64,000 nt of DNA from the NCBI RefSeq assembly GCF_009757775.1, contig NZ_RHLK01000014.1, forward strand, positions 1 to 64,000, written 5' to 3'. Positions 16,182 to 24,520 of the stretch are shown here, one piece after another. This DNA is from Paenibacillus lutrae. Its GTDB lineage: Bacteria > Bacillota > Bacilli > Paenibacillales > NBRC-103111. The position numbers and the translations under genes were made by a program. Under the pieces are notes generated by a model that had not been told where the DNA came from, did no database searches, and worked only from the letters and a program-made list of their open reading frames with translations. Position 1 is the stretch's first letter. The number at the start of each line of letters is the position of its first letter.

Positions 16182-16919
16182 ATGACGGCTTTCGGAAAGG
16201 TATTGGCAGTGGAATGGCTGAAGCTGCGCAAAAGCAATATCTGGCTGCTCCTATTCGTTTCGCCTGTCCTGGCTTCGCTGGCGGGTGTGCTGGACGCGGA
16301 GCGCAGCACACCGCAAATCGAGTGGGTTCTGCTGCTGAGCAACATGGCGCTTATCCATGCGCTGCTGTTTCTGCCGCTGCTTACCGGGGTCTTCGCGGCA
16401 TTTGTATGCCGCTATGAGCATACCGGAGGGGGCTGGAAGCAGATTCTGGCCCTGCCGGTATCCCGCTTGCATCTATATACGGCGAAGTTTCTGATCGTTG
16501 TGCTGCTGCTGGCCGTTTCCCAGCTGCTGCTGCTGGGCGGTCTGCTGGGCGCCGGCTTCGCAAGAGGCTTCGGAGGGCCGATTCCGTGGAGCCAGATCTT
16601 GTGGCCGATATTCGGCGGCTGGCTCGCCACTCTGCCGCTTGCAGCGCTTCAGCTCTGGGTGTCCGCGGCCTGGGCGAGCTTCGCGACTCCGCTCGCGCTG
16701 AACGTCATCTTCACGCTGCCGAATATCCTCGTAGCTAATTCGGAGACGTACGGGCCTTTCTATCCGTGGGTGCAGCCTTTTCTGGCTATGCTGCCGGCCA
16801 GAGACGACAGCTTCGGTGCGCTGCATACGAGCCTGGATACGCTATTGTACGTAATCGCAGGGGGGTTTGTGGTCTTCTTCGCAGCGGGGCTCGCTTATTT
16901 TCAGCGCAAAGAAATCTAG
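16182..16919 (+). CDS. ABC-2 permease, LanG/MutG-like
   Basis: A 245-residue permease with about six membrane segments, paralogous to the preceding one (YEHTGGGWKQILALPVSR here). The pair would form the membrane channel of the LanFEG-like transporter. The start lies one base after the previous stop, so translation is probably coupled. It is the last gene of the five-gene unit; I see no strong terminator in the 188 bases before the lipid kinase gene. Confidence 0.85.
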   Translation: MTAFGKVLAVEWLKLRKSNIWLLLFVSPVLASLAGVLDAERSTPQIEWVLLLSNMALIHALLFLPLLTGVFAAFVCRYEHTGGGWKQILALPVSRLHLYTAKFLIVVLLLAVSQLLLLGGLLGAGFARGFGGPIPWSQILWPIFGGWLATLPLAALQLWVSAAWASFATPLALNVIFTLPNILVANSETYGPFYPWVQPFLAMLPARDDSFGALHTSLDTLLYVIAGGFVVFFAAGLAYFQRKEI

Positions 16920-17107
16920 AGCCTGTCGAGTTAACTAAAAACTAAGTCTTCCTTGCCTGCTCTTGCGGGCCGCCGATCAGGAAAAGATCAAATAGGAACC
17001 TGCATGAATTGTCTTCTATTCCCTTTCCTTACAAGTGATCCAGAATGCTTCTAACGGGTAAGTACATCCTAGGAAGAGTGAAGCGAGCTAAGGAGGGAGA
17101 GGCTGAT

Positions 17108-18016
17108 ATGTTCAAGAAGGCAATTCTGATCCATAACGGAAATGCGGGTCAGGATGAGACGGATAATAGACTCGGGGCGGTAATCGGGCCTTTGGCGGCT
17201 GGTACAGGGGAACTGGTTCTGGTGCAGACAGAGAAGCCCGGCGATGCAGAGAGGATCTGCGCGGAGCGGGGGGAAGAATTCGATGTGGTGTTCATTCTTG
17301 GCGGGGATGGCACGGTGCACGAATGCGTCAACGGTCTGGCAGATCTTGCGTCTCCACCTGTGGTAGGGATTCTGCCGGGAGGGACATGTAATGATTTCTC
17401 CAGGGCGCTGAATCTTCCCCAGACACTCGATCAGGCCGCGCAGGCCTTGATGCAGGGAACTACGCGTGCCGTGGACATCGGCCGGGTGAATGACCGGTAT
17501 TTCTCCAACTTCCTGGGTGTTGGCCTCATAACGGATACTTCCGAGAATATCAATCCGCAGCTGAAAGGAAAGCTGGGGAAGCTGAGTTATTTGATCAGTA
17601 CGCTCCAGACCGTCACTTCGGCGGACCCGTTCCGATTCTCTTTGAAGTATGACGGGGGTACTGAGGAAGGCGAGGCCGTCATGATTTTTGTGGCCAATGG
17701 CCGTTTCCTCGGAACTCAGCCTCTGCCGCTGGATGCGGATGCTCTGGTTGACGGCATACTTGACGTTGCCATTATCCGTGAAGCCGGTTTGCCGCTTTTG
17801 AAGGAGCTGTTTAAAATCAAGAGCTTCCGGGAATGGGACGCCCACGCAAGCAGCTTTGAATTTATCCGCACCAGGGAGCTCACTCTGTCAACCGACCGGA
17901 GTATGCAAGCGGACACGGACGGTGAAATTTACTTGAATACCCCAGTGAGTATTTCGTTATTGGAGAAAAGGCTGACCTTCCTGGTTGGAGAAGACGCACC
18001 TGCCGGGCTAATTTGA
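17108..18016 (+). CDS. YegS/DgkB-type diacylglycerol or lipid kinase
   Basis: A 302-residue lipid kinase of the DAGK catalytic family. Motifs: FILGGDGTVHECVNGL (nucleotide-binding GGDGT) and GILPGGTCNDFSRAL. The fold is the soluble YegS/DgkB type rather than membrane DgkA. The frame is open from 17045, but ATG 17108 follows AAGGAGGGAG and gives the usual start MFKKAILIHN. Such enzymes phosphorylate diacylglycerol or related lipids and recycle lipids in Firmicutes. It is a single gene with a terminator about 50 bases downstream. Confidence 0.88.
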   Translation: MFKKAILIHNGNAGQDETDNRLGAVIGPLAAGTGELVLVQTEKPGDAERICAERGEEFDVVFILGGDGTVHECVNGLADLASPPVVGILPGGTCNDFSRALNLPQTLDQAAQALMQGTTRAVDIGRVNDRYFSNFLGVGLITDTSENINPQLKGKLGKLSYLISTLQTVTSADPFRFSLKYDGGTEEGEAVMIFVANGRFLGTQPLPLDADALVDGILDVAIIREAGLPLLKELFKIKSFREWDAHASSFEFIRTRELTLSTDRSMQADTDGEIYLNTPVSISLLEKRLTFLVGEDAPAGLI

Positions 18017-18067
18017 CGGAAGGCACAATAACGGAATAGGCAATACGGTATATTATAGAGGATGGAA

Positions 18068-18098
18068 AGAACCTTGCTCATAGAGCAAGGTTCTTTTG
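18068..18098 (+). terminator. Terminator of the lipid kinase gene
   Basis: A 12-base perfect stem, AGAACCTTGCTC with GAGCAAGGTTCT, around ATA, followed by TTTGTCC. Confidence 0.8.
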
Positions 18099-18307
18099 TC
18101 CGGAGGAAGGCTCTGCAATCCTCTATCGCAGCTTCGGTTGAGCTGCTTCTGTCCGAGTTATTTAACAAACGGTCAATTAAAAGAATCGATGATACTGTAT
18201 CCAATCCGAATACAACGATTTATCTATAGATATGGTACAATACAGGCATATAAATCAACTAAATCAAGGCAGGGCCACATACCAGGCGCGGAGAAAGGGA
18301 CAGCTTC

Positions 18308-18997
18308 ATGAGAATCAATAAATTTATTAGCGAAACCGGAATTTGTTCCAGGAGAAAAGCAGATGAACTCGTTCAGGCCGGGCGGGTCACGATCAACGGT
18401 GTCGTGGCGGAGCTGGGCAGCACGGCAGAAGCGGGAGACGAGGTGAGAATCGACGGCAAGCCTATCGGCGCCAAGAAGAAGCACGTGTACATCGCGCTTA
18501 ATAAGCCCGTCGGTATTACATGCACAACCGAGCGTCATATCGCCGGCAATATTGTCGATTATGTCCGTCATCCCGAGCGGATCTTCCCGATTGGACGGCT
18601 CGATAAGGACTCTGAAGGACTGATCCTGATGACGAACGACGGAGACATCGTGAATCAGATTCTGCGTGCAGAGAACAATCATGAGAAAGAGTACATTGTG
18701 ACGGTCAAGCAGCCGATCACGGCTTCTTTTATCCAAGGCATGTCTACGGGGGTCCGCATTCTCGGAACGAAGACGAAGCCTTGCAAAGTAACGCGTATCA
18801 GCGATCATGTATTCCGCATTATCCTGACCCAGGGCCTTAACCGGCAGATCCGCCGGATGTGCCAGGCTTTCGGCTATCAAGTTACGCGTCTGCAGCGGAT
18901 ACGGATTATGAATATCAAGCTGGATGGAATCGCCAAAGGCAAGTGGAGAGATTTGACAGAGGATGAGTTCAATAAACTTACCGGACTGTTAAAGTAA
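18308..18997 (+). CDS. rluF: 23S rRNA pseudouridine synthase RluF-like
   Basis: A 229-residue RsuA-family pseudouridine synthase. An N-terminal S4 RNA-binding domain ([18 protein letters not shown]) precedes the catalytic domain with [17 protein letters not shown] (catalytic Asp) and LNRQIRRMC. The arrangement, including NKPVGITCT, best fits RluF, which modifies U2604 of 23S rRNA in E. coli; RluB or RsuA activity cannot be excluded by eye. AGAAAGGGA lies upstream of ATG. It seems to be transcribed alone or with the following exporter genes (60-base gap). Confidence 0.85.
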   Translation: MRINKFISETGICSRRKADELVQAGRVTINGVVAELGSTAEAGDEVRIDGKPIGAKKKHVYIALNKPVGITCTTERHIAGNIVDYVRHPERIFPIGRLDKDSEGLILMTNDGDIVNQILRAENNHEKEYIVTVKQPITASFIQGMSTGVRILGTKTKPCKVTRISDHVFRIILTQGLNRQIRRMCQAFGYQVTRLQRIRIMNIKLDGIAKGKWRDLTEDEFNKLTGLLK

Positions 18998-19057
18998 CGG
19001 CCTGACTGCAGCAGCATGAGTGTAAGTGTCTTTATTACCACTAGAAAGAGGTGCAGG

Positions 19058-19813
19058 ATGGAACAAGCGCCTAGTCAGACTTACCGGATGGTTGACGTAT
19101 GCCTGCTCGCCGGCAAGATCATGCTCCAAAGCGGAGCGGAAACCTACCGGGTGGAGGATACGATGACTCGAATCGCCGCCTCCTTCGGAGTTCATCATTC
19201 ACACAGCTTCGTGACCCCGACAGGCATTATCTTCTCGATCGACGGCTCCGATCCGACCAAACTGGTCCGGATCTCCGAACGGTCGACCAATCTGCACAAG
19301 GTCACGCACGTGAATGCCATCTCGCGCCAGCTCAGCAGCGGCGAGATCACCCTGGAGCAGGCGTACACCCGTCTGCAGGAAGTGGACGCCAGCAGGAGGG
19401 CTTATCCGATCCCGCTGCAGATCGCGTCGGCCGCTATTGCGAGCGGCTGCTTCACGATCATGTTCCAGGGAAGCTGGGCTGATTTCCTGCCGGCTGTCGT
19501 AACCGGCGGCATCGGATTTGCCGGCGTGCTGTATTTTCACCGGCTGGTGCAGATCAAGTTCTTCGCCGAGTTTCTGACGTCCTTCATTATCGGGCTCCTG
19601 TCCTCCTTATTCGTCTTCACCGGTCTCGGGCAAGAATTGGACAAAATCATCATCGGCTCCGTCATGCCTCTCGTTCCGGGGTTGTTAATCACGAACGCCG
19701 TAAGGGACTTGATGGCGGGCCATCTCGTCTCGGGCTTGTCCAAGGGAGCGGAGGCGTTCCTGACGGCTTTCGCCATCGGAGCGGGCATTGCCATCGTGTT
19801 TTCATTTTATTGA
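19058..19813 (+). CDS. Threonine/serine exporter family, YjjP-like subunit
   Basis: A 251-residue protein with an N-terminal soluble part (about 1-115; LQSGAETYRVEDTM, FSIDG) and five predicted membrane segments. It matches the N-terminal half of ThrE. In many bacteria the transporter is split into a YjjP-like and a YjjB-like protein, and the second follows here after 15 bases. The open frame extends to 19016, but ATG 19058 follows AGAGGTG. The family exports small amino or dicarboxylic acids; the substrate here is not predictable. Confidence 0.85.
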   Translation: MEQAPSQTYRMVDVCLLAGKIMLQSGAETYRVEDTMTRIAASFGVHHSHSFVTPTGIIFSIDGSDPTKLVRISERSTNLHKVTHVNAISRQLSSGEITLEQAYTRLQEVDASRRAYPIPLQIASAAIASGCFTIMFQGSWADFLPAVVTGGIGFAGVLYFHRLVQIKFFAEFLTSFIIGLLSSLFVFTGLGQELDKIIIGSVMPLVPGLLITNAVRDLMAGHLVSGLSKGAEAFLTAFAIGAGIAIVFSFY

Positions 19814-19828
19814 CGGAGGAATCATGTG

Positions 19829-20257
19829 ATGCTTGAGCAGCTTGTAACCAGCTATATTGCCTCCGCAGCTTTCGGGATCATCTTCAATGTCCCGCGCAAC
19901 ACCTTGCTCCAGTGCGGCTTCGTCGGTATGATGGGCTGGTTTCTATATATTGTACTGGTGAACGGACAGCATATGGATGCCGTGATAGGGACGCTGGCGG
20001 CAGCCTTTTTCGTGACGGTCATCAGCCAGCTTTTCGCCAAAATCTACAAAACTCCCATCATCGTCTTCAGCGTATCCGGCATCATTCCCTTGGTGCCCGG
20101 CGGAATGGCGTATGATGCCATGCGGTCTTTTGTGGAGAATGACTACAATATCGCCGTTCAGCTTGCGGCCAAAGCTTTCCTGATTTCAGGAGCCATCGCG
20201 GTCGGCCTGATTTTCTCGGAGGTCATGAACCAGTTGATCCGCAGGTCCAAGCTGTAA
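19829..20257 (+). CDS. Threonine/serine exporter family, YjjB-like subunit
   Basis: A 142-residue membrane protein with four or five segments, corresponding to the C-terminal half of ThrE (GIIFNVPRNTLLQCG, IPLVPGGMAYDAM). It pairs with the preceding YjjP-like protein. GGAGGA lies eight bases before ATG 19829. Two other potential starts crowd this site: GTG at 19826 in frame, and ATG at 19824 that meets TGA at once. I chose 19829 for spacing. Confidence 0.85.
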   Translation: MLEQLVTSYIASAAFGIIFNVPRNTLLQCGFVGMMGWFLYIVLVNGQHMDAVIGTLAAAFFVTVISQLFAKIYKTPIIVFSVSGIIPLVPGGMAYDAMRSFVENDYNIAVQLAAKAFLISGAIAVGLIFSEVMNQLIRRSKL

Positions 20258-20280
20258 ACACACGCTTTGCAAGGAGACAT

Positions 20281-20307
20281 GTCCGCAGCCTCAGGCTGGC
20301 GGGCTTT
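20281..20307 (+). terminator. Probable terminator of the exporter pair
   Basis: CCGCAGCC and GGCTGGCGG pair around TCA with one bulged base, followed by GCTTTTC. Confidence 0.5.
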
Positions 20308-20458
20308 TCAGTATCTCCTATCATCACGCAGAATAAGGAACTGTATGTTCCAATACAACAGTTTGTCGGAAATACGGCTTATTTGACGGATAAAAAGAAG
20401 GAAAACGAGGGATTAATAAGCTTTCCTGGCTTCTTTAGGAGATAAAGGCGAGAAAAGA

Positions 20459-20474
20459 AGTGATTTTTGTCACA
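20459..20474. promoter_or_regulatory. Fnr/Crp-type binding site upstream of ndh operon
   Basis: AGTGA-TTTTTG-TCACA differs by one base from the TGTGA-N6-TCACA consensus of the Crp/Fnr family. Its centre is about 71 bases before the start predicted from TATAAT at 20526-20531. Redox control of an NADH dehydrogenase would make sense; the regulator is inferred. Confidence 0.45.
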
Positions 20475-20780
20475 AATCCTTCACAACTACAAAAAAATGC
20501 TTTTCTCCTTTTTGCATCACAGGAGTATAATAGGGGGTATGTAGAGTTCCGTTTCGACCTGTTTACTCCCGACCTTGTTAAGAAATGAGCTCATCACTCC
20601 CAGATAGCAGATTGCCATTCTTTTTTCTTTTATGTGAAAAATGTTACAATCCTACAGTGATGAAGATTACATTTATGTTAATTTGGGAAACTTATGCGGA
20701 GATAGAAGACGTGTGCCGCGACTAACAGGGATCGAAAAATAAACGGGCTTCTATTTCAATGTAAAGGAGGACGTTAACTT

Positions 20781-21209
20781 ATGTCAGAAACATCCGCTCA
20801 AACCCCAGGTACTACCGAAAAGCAGCCCAAGGATGTCCTTGATCAGTTGATGCAGCCAGAGGTACAGGAGTCCTTGACTGTTCTCGTTGAGAACCTGCCT
20901 AAATTGGCCGAAATGGTTACGATTATGACAAAAGCTTACGATTTGGCCCAAAGCGTTGCAACGGACCAAGTTCTGATCGATGATTTAAAAGGTGGCATGC
21001 AAGAATTTGTTAAGCCGATTACGGAGAAAGCCAAAGGTGTTGCAGCATCTGCGATCGAAGCTGGTGACCGCGCACAGGCAGAGACTTCCACAATCGGTCT
21101 TTTCGGCCTGCTCAAAATGCTGAAAGATCCGACAGTACAAAAATCTTTCCGCTTCGTGCAAGCATTCCTGGAAATTCAAGCAGATAAACAGAACCAGCGC
21201 AATTCATAA
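20781..21209 (+). CDS. DUF1641 protein (YjlC-like)
   Basis: A 142-residue DUF1641 protein. It is soluble and helical, with LVENLPKLAEMVTIMTKAYD and GLFGLLKMLKDPTVQKSFRF as recognisable blocks. B. subtilis has the same order, yjlC followed by ndh (yjlD). The molecular role is not known; a link to type II NADH dehydrogenase is inferred from conserved neighbourhood. AAAGGAGG lies upstream of ATG and the ndh start follows after 23 bases, so they are one operon. Confidence 0.88.
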   Translation: MSETSAQTPGTTEKQPKDVLDQLMQPEVQESLTVLVENLPKLAEMVTIMTKAYDLAQSVATDQVLIDDLKGGMQEFVKPITEKAKGVAASAIEAGDRAQAETSTIGLFGLLKMLKDPTVQKSFRFVQAFLEIQADKQNQRNS

Positions 21210-21232
21210 GAAACAAGAACGGAGGATGAATA

Positions 21233-22414
21233 ATGTCGAAGCATATTTTGATTTTAGGTGGCGGATACGGCGGCTTGCTTAGCGCATTGTCGGCCCGTGA
21301 ACACTTATCGGCTGAAGAAGCTACGATTACGGTTGTGAACCGTTTTCCGACTCACCAAATTATTACCGAGCTGCACCGTCTGGCTGTAGGCAATCTGTCT
21401 GAGAAAGCAGTTGCCCTGCCTCTGGAGAAACTTCTGCGCGGTAAAGATATTAATCTCGAGATCGGAACGGTCGAGACGATTTCCCCGGACGAGAAGCGTG
21501 TCGTTCTGTCCAACGGCAAATCGTTCGATTACAGCGCGCTTGTTGTCGCTCTGGGCAGTGAAACGGCATTCTTCGGAATTCCGGGACTGCAAGAGCACAG
21601 CTTCACGCTGAAATCGGTTAACGATGCGAACAAAATCCGCCAGCACGTGGAAGATTGTATCGAGTCTTACAGCAAGACCAAGAACAAAGCGGACGCAACT
21701 TTCGTTGTCGGCGGCGGCGGTCTGACAGGCATCGAACTGGTCGGCGAACTGGCTGATATGCTTCCTGGCCTGTGCCGCAGCAAAGGCGTGGATTTCAAGG
21801 AAGTGGAATTGTACTGCGTAGAAGCAGCTCCTTCCATTCTCATGGGCTTCGCACCTGAACTGATCGAGCGCGCAACAACCAGCCTTTCGAAGCGCGGCGT
21901 GAAGTTCCTGACGGGTGTTGCCATTACGGAAATGCAGGAATCCACTGTATCTCTCAAAGACGGCAGCACAATCGAAACGAACACGCTCGTATGGACAGGC
22001 GGCGTTCAAGGTAACTCCGTCGTAGCGAACTGCGGTATCGAAGTGAACCGCGGCCGCGCAACCGTCAGCGAGTTCCTGCAATCCACTTCGCACCCGGATG
22101 TATTCGTAGCCGGCGACAGCGCGGTGGTATTCCCTGCAGGTGCTGAGCGTCCGTTCCCTCCAACTGCACAGCTCGCTTGGCAGATGGGTGAGACAATCGG
22201 TTACAACCTGTTCGCACACTTCAACGGCACTCCGATGGACAGCTTTACTCCTGTATTCTCGGGTACGCTCGGAAGTCTGGGCCGTAAAGATGCGATCGGT
22301 TCGATCGGTGCTAACCAGACCCGCCTGAAAGGTCTGCCTGCTTCCCTGATGAAGGAAGCAAGTAACATCCGTTATCTGTCGCACATTAAAGGCCTGTTCG
22401 CACTGGCTTACTAG
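21233..22414 (+). CDS. ndh: Type II NADH dehydrogenase
   Basis: A 393-residue NDH-2 that transfers electrons from NADH to menaquinone at the inner face of the membrane without pumping protons. The FAD-binding fold opens with LILGGGYGGLLSAL; the NADH-binding fold has VGGGGLTGIELVGEL; the C-terminal FAD contact is VFVAGDSAVVF followed by PPTAQLAWQMG. Length is normal. CGGAGG lies upstream of ATG. It is co-transcribed with the DUF1641 gene and ends at a strong terminator. Confidence 0.93.
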   Translation: MSKHILILGGGYGGLLSALSAREHLSAEEATITVVNRFPTHQIITELHRLAVGNLSEKAVALPLEKLLRGKDINLEIGTVETISPDEKRVVLSNGKSFDYSALVVALGSETAFFGIPGLQEHSFTLKSVNDANKIRQHVEDCIESYSKTKNKADATFVVGGGGLTGIELVGELADMLPGLCRSKGVDFKEVELYCVEAAPSILMGFAPELIERATTSLSKRGVKFLTGVAITEMQESTVSLKDGSTIETNTLVWTGGVQGNSVVANCGIEVNRGRATVSEFLQSTSHPDVFVAGDSAVVFPAGAERPFPPTAQLAWQMGETIGYNLFAHFNGTPMDSFTPVFSGTLGSLGRKDAIGSIGANQTRLKGLPASLMKEASNIRYLSHIKGLFALAY

Positions 22415-22758
22415 AACCTGCGAACCCTTCATGCAAGCCTGCCGTTTGTGCATGGCAGGATGAACTTTACAAGCTCTCCGAACGGTCATGCAATGATCGT
22501 TCGGAGAGCTTTTTTATATGAGATACGTCTGTCTGGCCCTGTATGTGAATATGAATGTGTATGTCCGGGGGGCTTGGATTATTTAAACAAAGTGGACCCC
22601 GGCGCATAATTCCGTTATGATCTTTTTTAGAGTCGGTTATTTAAGCGGTTTACATAATTATTTACAGCTTGCCTGATTGGAATGTATCTATAATAACCAT
22701 GGGGCCGCGCTGACTTTATCGGATTTGGTTCGTCTATAGTTGTAAAGGAGTGGTGTAT
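22415..22758 (+). other. Intergenic region ndh-DedA
   Basis: Holds the ndh terminator (22472-22516) and about 240 further bases before the DedA gene. I see no gene, no clear promoter and no structured RNA that I recognise. Confidence 0.5.
22472..22516 (+). terminator. Terminator of the ndh operon
   Basis: AGCTCTCCGAACGGTCAT pairs with ATGATCGTTCGGAGAGCT (one wobble) around GCA, followed by TTTTTT. Confidence 0.9.
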
Positions 22759-23370
22759 TTGGAGTCCTGGATTACAGAAATCATGGAGCAGTTCGGGTAT
22801 TTTGGTATTTTTTTTCTTATTGCCGTTGAGAATTTGTTTCCGCCTATCCCATCCGAGATTATCCTGACATTGGGCGGGTTTATGACCACATACACGAGTC
22901 TCAGTGTGACCGGTGTGGTGATTGCGGCTACGCTGGGGTCGGTCATAGGAGCGGTTATCCTCTATGGAGTCGGTCGTATCCTGGAAGTCCGCAGATTGGA
23001 AATTATCGTAGAAAAGTATGGTCGGATCCTGCGTTTGAAGAAAGAAGATATTCATAAGGCGAACGACTGGTTTACAAAATACGGCGTATGGGCAGTATTC
23101 CTATGCCGGCTTGTTCCGCTGATCCGGAGCTTGATTTCAATTCCGGCGGGCGCAACCAAAATGAATTTTTCGTCCTTCCTTATTCTGACTACCCTGGGCT
23201 CGCTGATCTGGAACGTGGTTCTGGTTAACGTGGGCGCTGCGGTCGGAGCTTCTTGGGAAACAATCGTTCACTACATGGATATTTACTCCAACATCGTCTA
23301 CGCGCTCTTGGCTCTTATTGTAGTTGTAGGTGCAGCCGTGTTCCTGAAGAAAAGATTTAAAAAACAGTAA
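22759..23370 (+). CDS. DedA-family membrane protein
   Basis: A 203-residue DedA protein (SNARE-associated PF09335) with about five membrane-embedded segments. Family marks: PPIPSEIIL and RLVPLIRSLISIPAGATKM, the conserved R-x3-R-x6-AG region. DedA proteins act in lipid-carrier recycling and membrane homeostasis; several are undecaprenyl-phosphate or phosphatidylethanolamine flippases. Start choice: AAAGGAG ends at 22750. GTG at 22750 or 22753 is too close, while TTG at 22759 has eight-base spacing, so I take TTG. Monocistronic, ended by a bidirectional terminator. Confidence 0.87.
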   Translation: MESWITEIMEQFGYFGIFFLIAVENLFPPIPSEIILTLGGFMTTYTSLSVTGVVIAATLGSVIGAVILYGVGRILEVRRLEIIVEKYGRILRLKKEDIHKANDWFTKYGVWAVFLCRLVPLIRSLISIPAGATKMNFSSFLILTTLGSLIWNVVLVNVGAAVGASWETIVHYMDIYSNIVYALLALIVVVGAAVFLKKRFKKQ

Positions 23371-23397
23371 ATCCCTGACGGCCTATAGAACCGAATG

Positions 23398-23435
23398 AAA
23401 AAGCAGCCCCTTCTATAGAAGGAGGCTGCTTTATT
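23398..23435. terminator. Bidirectional terminator
   Basis: AAAGCAGCC-CCTTCTATAGAAGG-GGCTGCTTT with TTTATT on the + side and TTTTTC on the - side. It ends the DedA gene and could also end a minus-strand gene at 23444. Confidence 0.85.
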
Positions 23436-23443
23436 GTAGGAGC

Positions 23444-23595
23444 TTACCGGATGTGAAGTTCGGTGCCGACGACCTCAATTTGAGTCTTTAAGTTCTCCGG
23501 GAAGAAAGAAAGGGTACATACAGGTTTCCGTCTTCCTTGATTACAGCCGCCTCTCCAAGAGGGAAAGGGGCCATTTTGTTCCTCTTGACAGGCAT
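23444..23595 (-). pseudogene. Possible small frameshifted gene
   Basis: One minus-strand frame opens at 23595 (MPVKRNKMAPFPLGEAAVIK) and continues with plausible codons to NLYVPF, then stops after 35 codons. The next frame continues with FPENLKTQIEVVGTELHIR and stops at 23444, ten bases before the bidirectional terminator. The switch falls in CCCTTTCTTTCTTCCC, where gain of one TTTC unit would join the frames into a protein of about 50 residues. No ribosome site is clear and I recognise no family. It could also be a real 35-residue protein or chance. Confidence 0.35.
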
Positions 23596-23679
23596 AGCTG
23601 AGGTGAAGCACAATTACCCGTGAGTCCATGCGTCACTTCTTTTTCCCTGCTTACCAGACCCCAACGACAGGAGTTCAAT

Positions 23680-24300
23680 ATGAGACAACTTGCTTCCATA
23701 ATCGCCTCTTATATTCTGGGGATGGCGCTCATTTCTTTCGGAGTTGTCATGATCATCAGGGCCGACGTCGGTGCCGCACCCTGGGATGCGCTGAATGTCG
23801 GCCTCCAGCAGCAGATCGGCTTGACCATCGGCTCCTGGGTTTTTATTGTAGGCTTTATCCTTATCCTCATTGCGGCTGCCGTTAAGCGGACCTATCCTCA
23901 ACTGTTGAACTTTATTCCGGTTGTGCTAGTCGGCTCGCTGATTGATTTCTTTAACGGATACGTCCTGACGGCCTTAAATCCTGTGCAGCTTTTCACCAAG
24001 TATGGGGCCTTCCTGGGAGGTCTGCTTGTGCTCGCAATGGGCATTGCGGTTTATTTGAATACCAAGGTGCCGATCCGAACTCCGCACGATGATTTAACGC
24101 TGGCTTTGAGCAAGAAGCTCAATTGGAGCGTTGGCGCGGCCAAAACTTTAACGGAGATATTGGGGCTCGTCCTTGCTCTGCTGGCAAAAGGTCCGATCAG
24201 CTTCGGAACCCTGATCAGTGTCGCCCTGCTGGGACCGCTGATTAACATGTTTATCTACCTCTTATTTAACCGGACAAGGAATTCCGGGGATGCATCTTAA
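23680..24300 (+). CDS. YczE/YitT-like membrane protein
   Basis: A 206-residue protein with about five membrane segments. GMALISFGVVMIIRADVGAA and PWDALNVGLQQ are typical of the YczE/YyaS group. These proteins are widespread in Firmicutes; the best-known member affects antibiotic synthesis in Bacillus, but the mechanism is unclear. The open frame extends to 23620; ATG 23680 is chosen because AGGAG lies seven bases upstream. A terminator follows directly. Confidence 0.8.
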   Translation: MRQLASIIASYILGMALISFGVVMIIRADVGAAPWDALNVGLQQQIGLTIGSWVFIVGFILILIAAAVKRTYPQLLNFIPVVLVGSLIDFFNGYVLTALNPVQLFTKYGAFLGGLLVLAMGIAVYLNTKVPIRTPHDDLTLALSKKLNWSVGAAKTLTEILGLVLALLAKGPISFGTLISVALLGPLINMFIYLLFNRTRNSGDAS

Positions 24301-24307
24301 CTCAAAG

Positions 24308-24345
24308 CCTGTCCAGCGGAAAATATCCGGAAGGACAGGTTTTTT
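24308..24345 (+). terminator. Terminator of the YczE-like gene
   Basis: CCTGTCC and GGACAGG with an inner CGGA/TCCG pairing, followed by TTTTTT. Confidence 0.85.
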
Positions 24346-24520
24346 GATCTCAGTCATTCACAGGTTCGTGAGGGTGTATAGTCGGGGGCACCTTGCTGCA
24401 TCTTGCGATTTAATAAAGCGCACAGCTAGTGACTTTTAAAGAACATAGGAGTATGTTGGAAGAAGAGAATGCACGCAATTTATTACAGTTCAGCTGAGTG
24501 AGACGGGGTGTGGAATAAGA

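Larger units (their letters stand above)
20258..20780 (+). other. Long regulatory region before DUF1641-ndh
   Basis: About 520 bases without a gene. It holds a weak terminator for the exporter pair (20281-20307), an Fnr/Crp-like palindrome (20459-20474), a TATAAT at 20526-20531 with a poor -35, and then about 240 bases of probable 5' leader. A second TACAAT lies at about 20645. I found no riboswitch I recognise in the leader. Confidence 0.5.
23371..23679. other. Intergenic region with gene remnant
   Basis: Contains the bidirectional terminator at 23398-23435 and a probable broken small gene on the minus strand (23444-23595), divergent from the YczE-like gene. Nothing else could be supported. 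Confidence 0.45.

Noticed and set aside
16920-17107. Possible terminator after the LanFEG-like genes
   Set aside because: Only short, mismatched stems and no T-run could be found.
21305-22489. 394-codon minus-strand frame opposite ndh
   Set aside because: The + strand encodes a complete NDH-2 with all motifs; the opposite frame is a shadow rich in Arg, Cys and His with no ribosome site.
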